The notes under the pieces were generated by a model. It did not search any database, was not told the DNA's origin, and saw nothing but the letters and a program-made list of their open reading frames with translations. A program made the translations under genes and the position numbers. A stretch of 16,174 nt of DNA from Frankiales bacterium (GTDB lineage Bacteria > Actinomycetota > Actinomycetes > Mycobacteriales > SCTD01): assembly GCA_025464795.1 (NCBI GenBank), contig JAODNB010000095.1:1-16174 (forward strand), in the 5' to 3' direction. Each line of letters opens with the position of its first letter. Position 1 is the stretch's first letter. Shown here piece by piece: positions 14,974-16,174 of this stretch.

Positions 14974-15344
14974 GGGCGCGAGCCCACGACGACCGGGAAG
15001 GACACGCGATCGAAGCAGGTGCGGTCACCGGTGTGGCAGGCGCCGCCGACCTGGTCGACCTTCACCAGGAGCGAGTCGCCGTCGCAGTCGAGCTCGACCG
15101 ACTTGATCCACTGCTGCGACCCGGACGTCTCGCCCTTGACCCAGTACTCCTGGCGCGACCGCGACCAGTAGGTGCAGCGGCCGGTGGTGAGGGTCAGGTG
15201 CAGCGCCTGGTCGTCCATCCAGCCGACCATGAGCACCTCGCCGGTGTCGTGCTGCTGGCAGACGGCGACGACGAGGCCGTCCTTGTCCCGCTTGAGCTGG
15301 GCGGCGATGGCGGGGTCGAGCTCGGTCGGTCGCACGGCGGTCAT
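14970..15344 (-). CDS. hisI: Phosphoribosyl-AMP cyclohydrolase
   Basis: HisI opens the adenine ring of phosphoribosyl-AMP in histidine synthesis, using zinc. The product has 124 residues and carries only the cyclohydrolase domain, without the HisE pyrophosphohydrolase fusion seen in enterobacteria. Zinc ligands C87, C103 and C110 have the family's 16- and 7-residue spacing. The metal-binding aspartates D86, D88 and D90 lie in DCDGD, and YWSRSRQEYWVKGETSG is intact. The ATG at 15344 gives the family N-terminus; a GGAAG stands 9 bases upstream. The frame continues to 15401, but that part overlaps the end of the permease gene. The stop overlaps the trpE start. The link of histidine and tryptophan genes is common in actinobacteria. 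Confidence 0.97.
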   Translation of the reverse strand: MTAVRPTELDPAIAAQLKRDKDGLVVAVCQQHDTGEVLMVGWMDDQALHLTLTTGRCTYWSRSRQEYWVKGETSGSQQWIKSVELDCDGDSLLVKVDQVGGACHTGDRTCFDRVSFPVVVGSRP

Positions 15345-15373
15345 CCCTGCATTCTTCCAGAAGCGCGGGCGCG

Positions 15374-16174
15374 CTAGTCCCGCACCGCCAGGCGGCCGCA
15401 CACGGCCATCGCCGTGCTGAGGACCGCCAGGCCGCCGAGAGCCACCGGAAGGGACGTGGCAGCAGACACGGCGCCGACCACCGGCGGTCCGGCGCAGAAG
15501 CCGACGTAGCCCAGGGCGCTGACCCGGGCCAGGTCCGCTCCTTGCCTGCCTGCCGCCGCGCGGGCTCCGACTGCGGAGTAGAGAACGGGCGCGAGGACAC
15601 TGGTGCCGGCTCCCGCGACGACCAGCCCCACCAGCGCGACGGCCGCCGTGGGCGCCAGCGCGACGACCAGCACACCGACGGTCAGCGTGCTCGCGGCCGA
15701 CGTGAACAGCACGACCGACCGGATCCTCAGGAACCCACTGCCCAACCGGCCGACCGCCATGGCACCGGCGAACAGGCCCGGTCCGAGTCCGCTGACCGCG
15801 GGTGAGGCGTCGAGCCCCCTCTCGAGGTGCAGCGCACTCCAGGACTGGACGGCGTCCTCGCAGAGGAACGCTCCTGCGGTCAGCACACCGATGCCCAGCA
15901 GCACGAGGGACAGCCGGTCAGGCGAGCCCTGTGCCGCATCACCGTCGGCTCGCCGGTACGTCGGTTGCGTCAGCGCGACCACGACCACCACGACGGCGAT
16001 CACCATCAGGATGGCGAGGGGCCTCGCCCCGCCCTGGCGGGCCAGCCCAGCCGACACGGCACCGAGCAGCACCCCGATCGAGAAGAAGCCGTGCGCCACG
16101 CTCATCAGCCTGGCCGCCTCGACCCGCTCCCAGGCGGCCGTCGCGGTGTTGATGACCACGTCGAGGCCGCCGGT
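15374..16174 (-). CDS. MFS transporter, C-terminal part (5' end outside window)
   Basis: The 266 residues present are the C-terminal two thirds of a major facilitator permease; the frame is open to the right edge, so the true start lies outside. Seen: the LDVVINTATAAWER segment and AHGFFSIGVLLGA helix near the window edge, then a charged central loop, the EDAVQSWSALHL segment and GLGPGLFAGAMAVGRLGSGFL, a pattern I associate with the YbjJ-like branch of the superfamily. About eight hydrophobic helices are visible. The substrate cannot be told from the sequence. hisI starts 29 bases after its stop, so it may belong to the same transcript, although its job need not be related to amino acid synthesis. 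Confidence 0.85.
   Translation of the reverse strand, partial: TGGLDVVINTATAAWERVEAARLMSVAHGFFSIGVLLGAVSAGLARQGGARPLAILMVIAVVVVVVALTQPTYRRADGDAAQGSPDRLSLVLLGIGVLTAGAFLCEDAVQSWSALHLERGLDASPAVSGLGPGLFAGAMAVGRLGSGFLRIRSVVLFTSAASTLTVGVLVVALAPTAAVALVGLVVAGAGTSVLAPVLYSAVGARAAAGRQGADLARVSALGYVGFCAGPPVVGAVSAATSLPVALGGLAVLSTAMAVCGRLAVRD

Overview
The window comes from a very GC-rich bacterium with frequent GTG starts. The gene order hisI - trpE - Trp-associated membrane protein - trpC - trpB - trpA - (lipoprotein) - lgt, followed by gltB-gltD, is typical of Actinomycetota. I cannot name a genus from the sequence. Almost all genes lie on the minus strand; the one exception is a sensor histidine kinase. 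No stretch over 300 bases lacks a gene. The only real intergenic spaces are 5745-5913 and 12811-12907. I saw no tRNA, rRNA, CRISPR array, insertion sequence or prophage gene.

Reading from the right edge in the direction of transcription, the window holds: an MFS-type permease cut by the window edge (16174-15374); hisI (15344-14970); trpE (14973-13501); a four-helix Trp-region membrane protein (13504-12908); a 97-base gap with a candidate internal promoter; trpC (12810-12004); trpB (12007-10733); trpA (10725-9943); a beta-propeller lipoprotein (9946-8801); lgt (8791-7958); and a VIT1/CCC1-type metal transporter (7961-7251). Five junctions are 4-base ATGA/GTGA overlaps and two more gaps are under 10 bases, so this looks like one or two tightly coupled transcription units. 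They join tryptophan synthesis to lipoprotein maturation and metal transport.

The plus-strand kinase gene (5914-7317) converges on the transporter gene and overlaps its end by 67 bases. It diverges from gltB across a 169-base region that carries the most structured non-coding signal in the window: a 6-bp inverted repeat that encloses an 8-mer, plus an inverted second copy of that 8-mer 52 bp away. The left third is gltB (5744-1263) and gltD (1259 to the left edge), the two subunits of NADPH-glutamate synthase, which supplies glutamate from glutamine and 2-oxoglutarate.

Most of the window is conserved core metabolism. The points that deserve a second look are the gltB/kinase divergent region, the histidine-rich membrane sensor of the orphan kinase and its altered ATP-site box, an altered active-site motif in TrpE, and the lipoprotein gene coupled between trpA and lgt. 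I do not see a clear new defence or mobile system.
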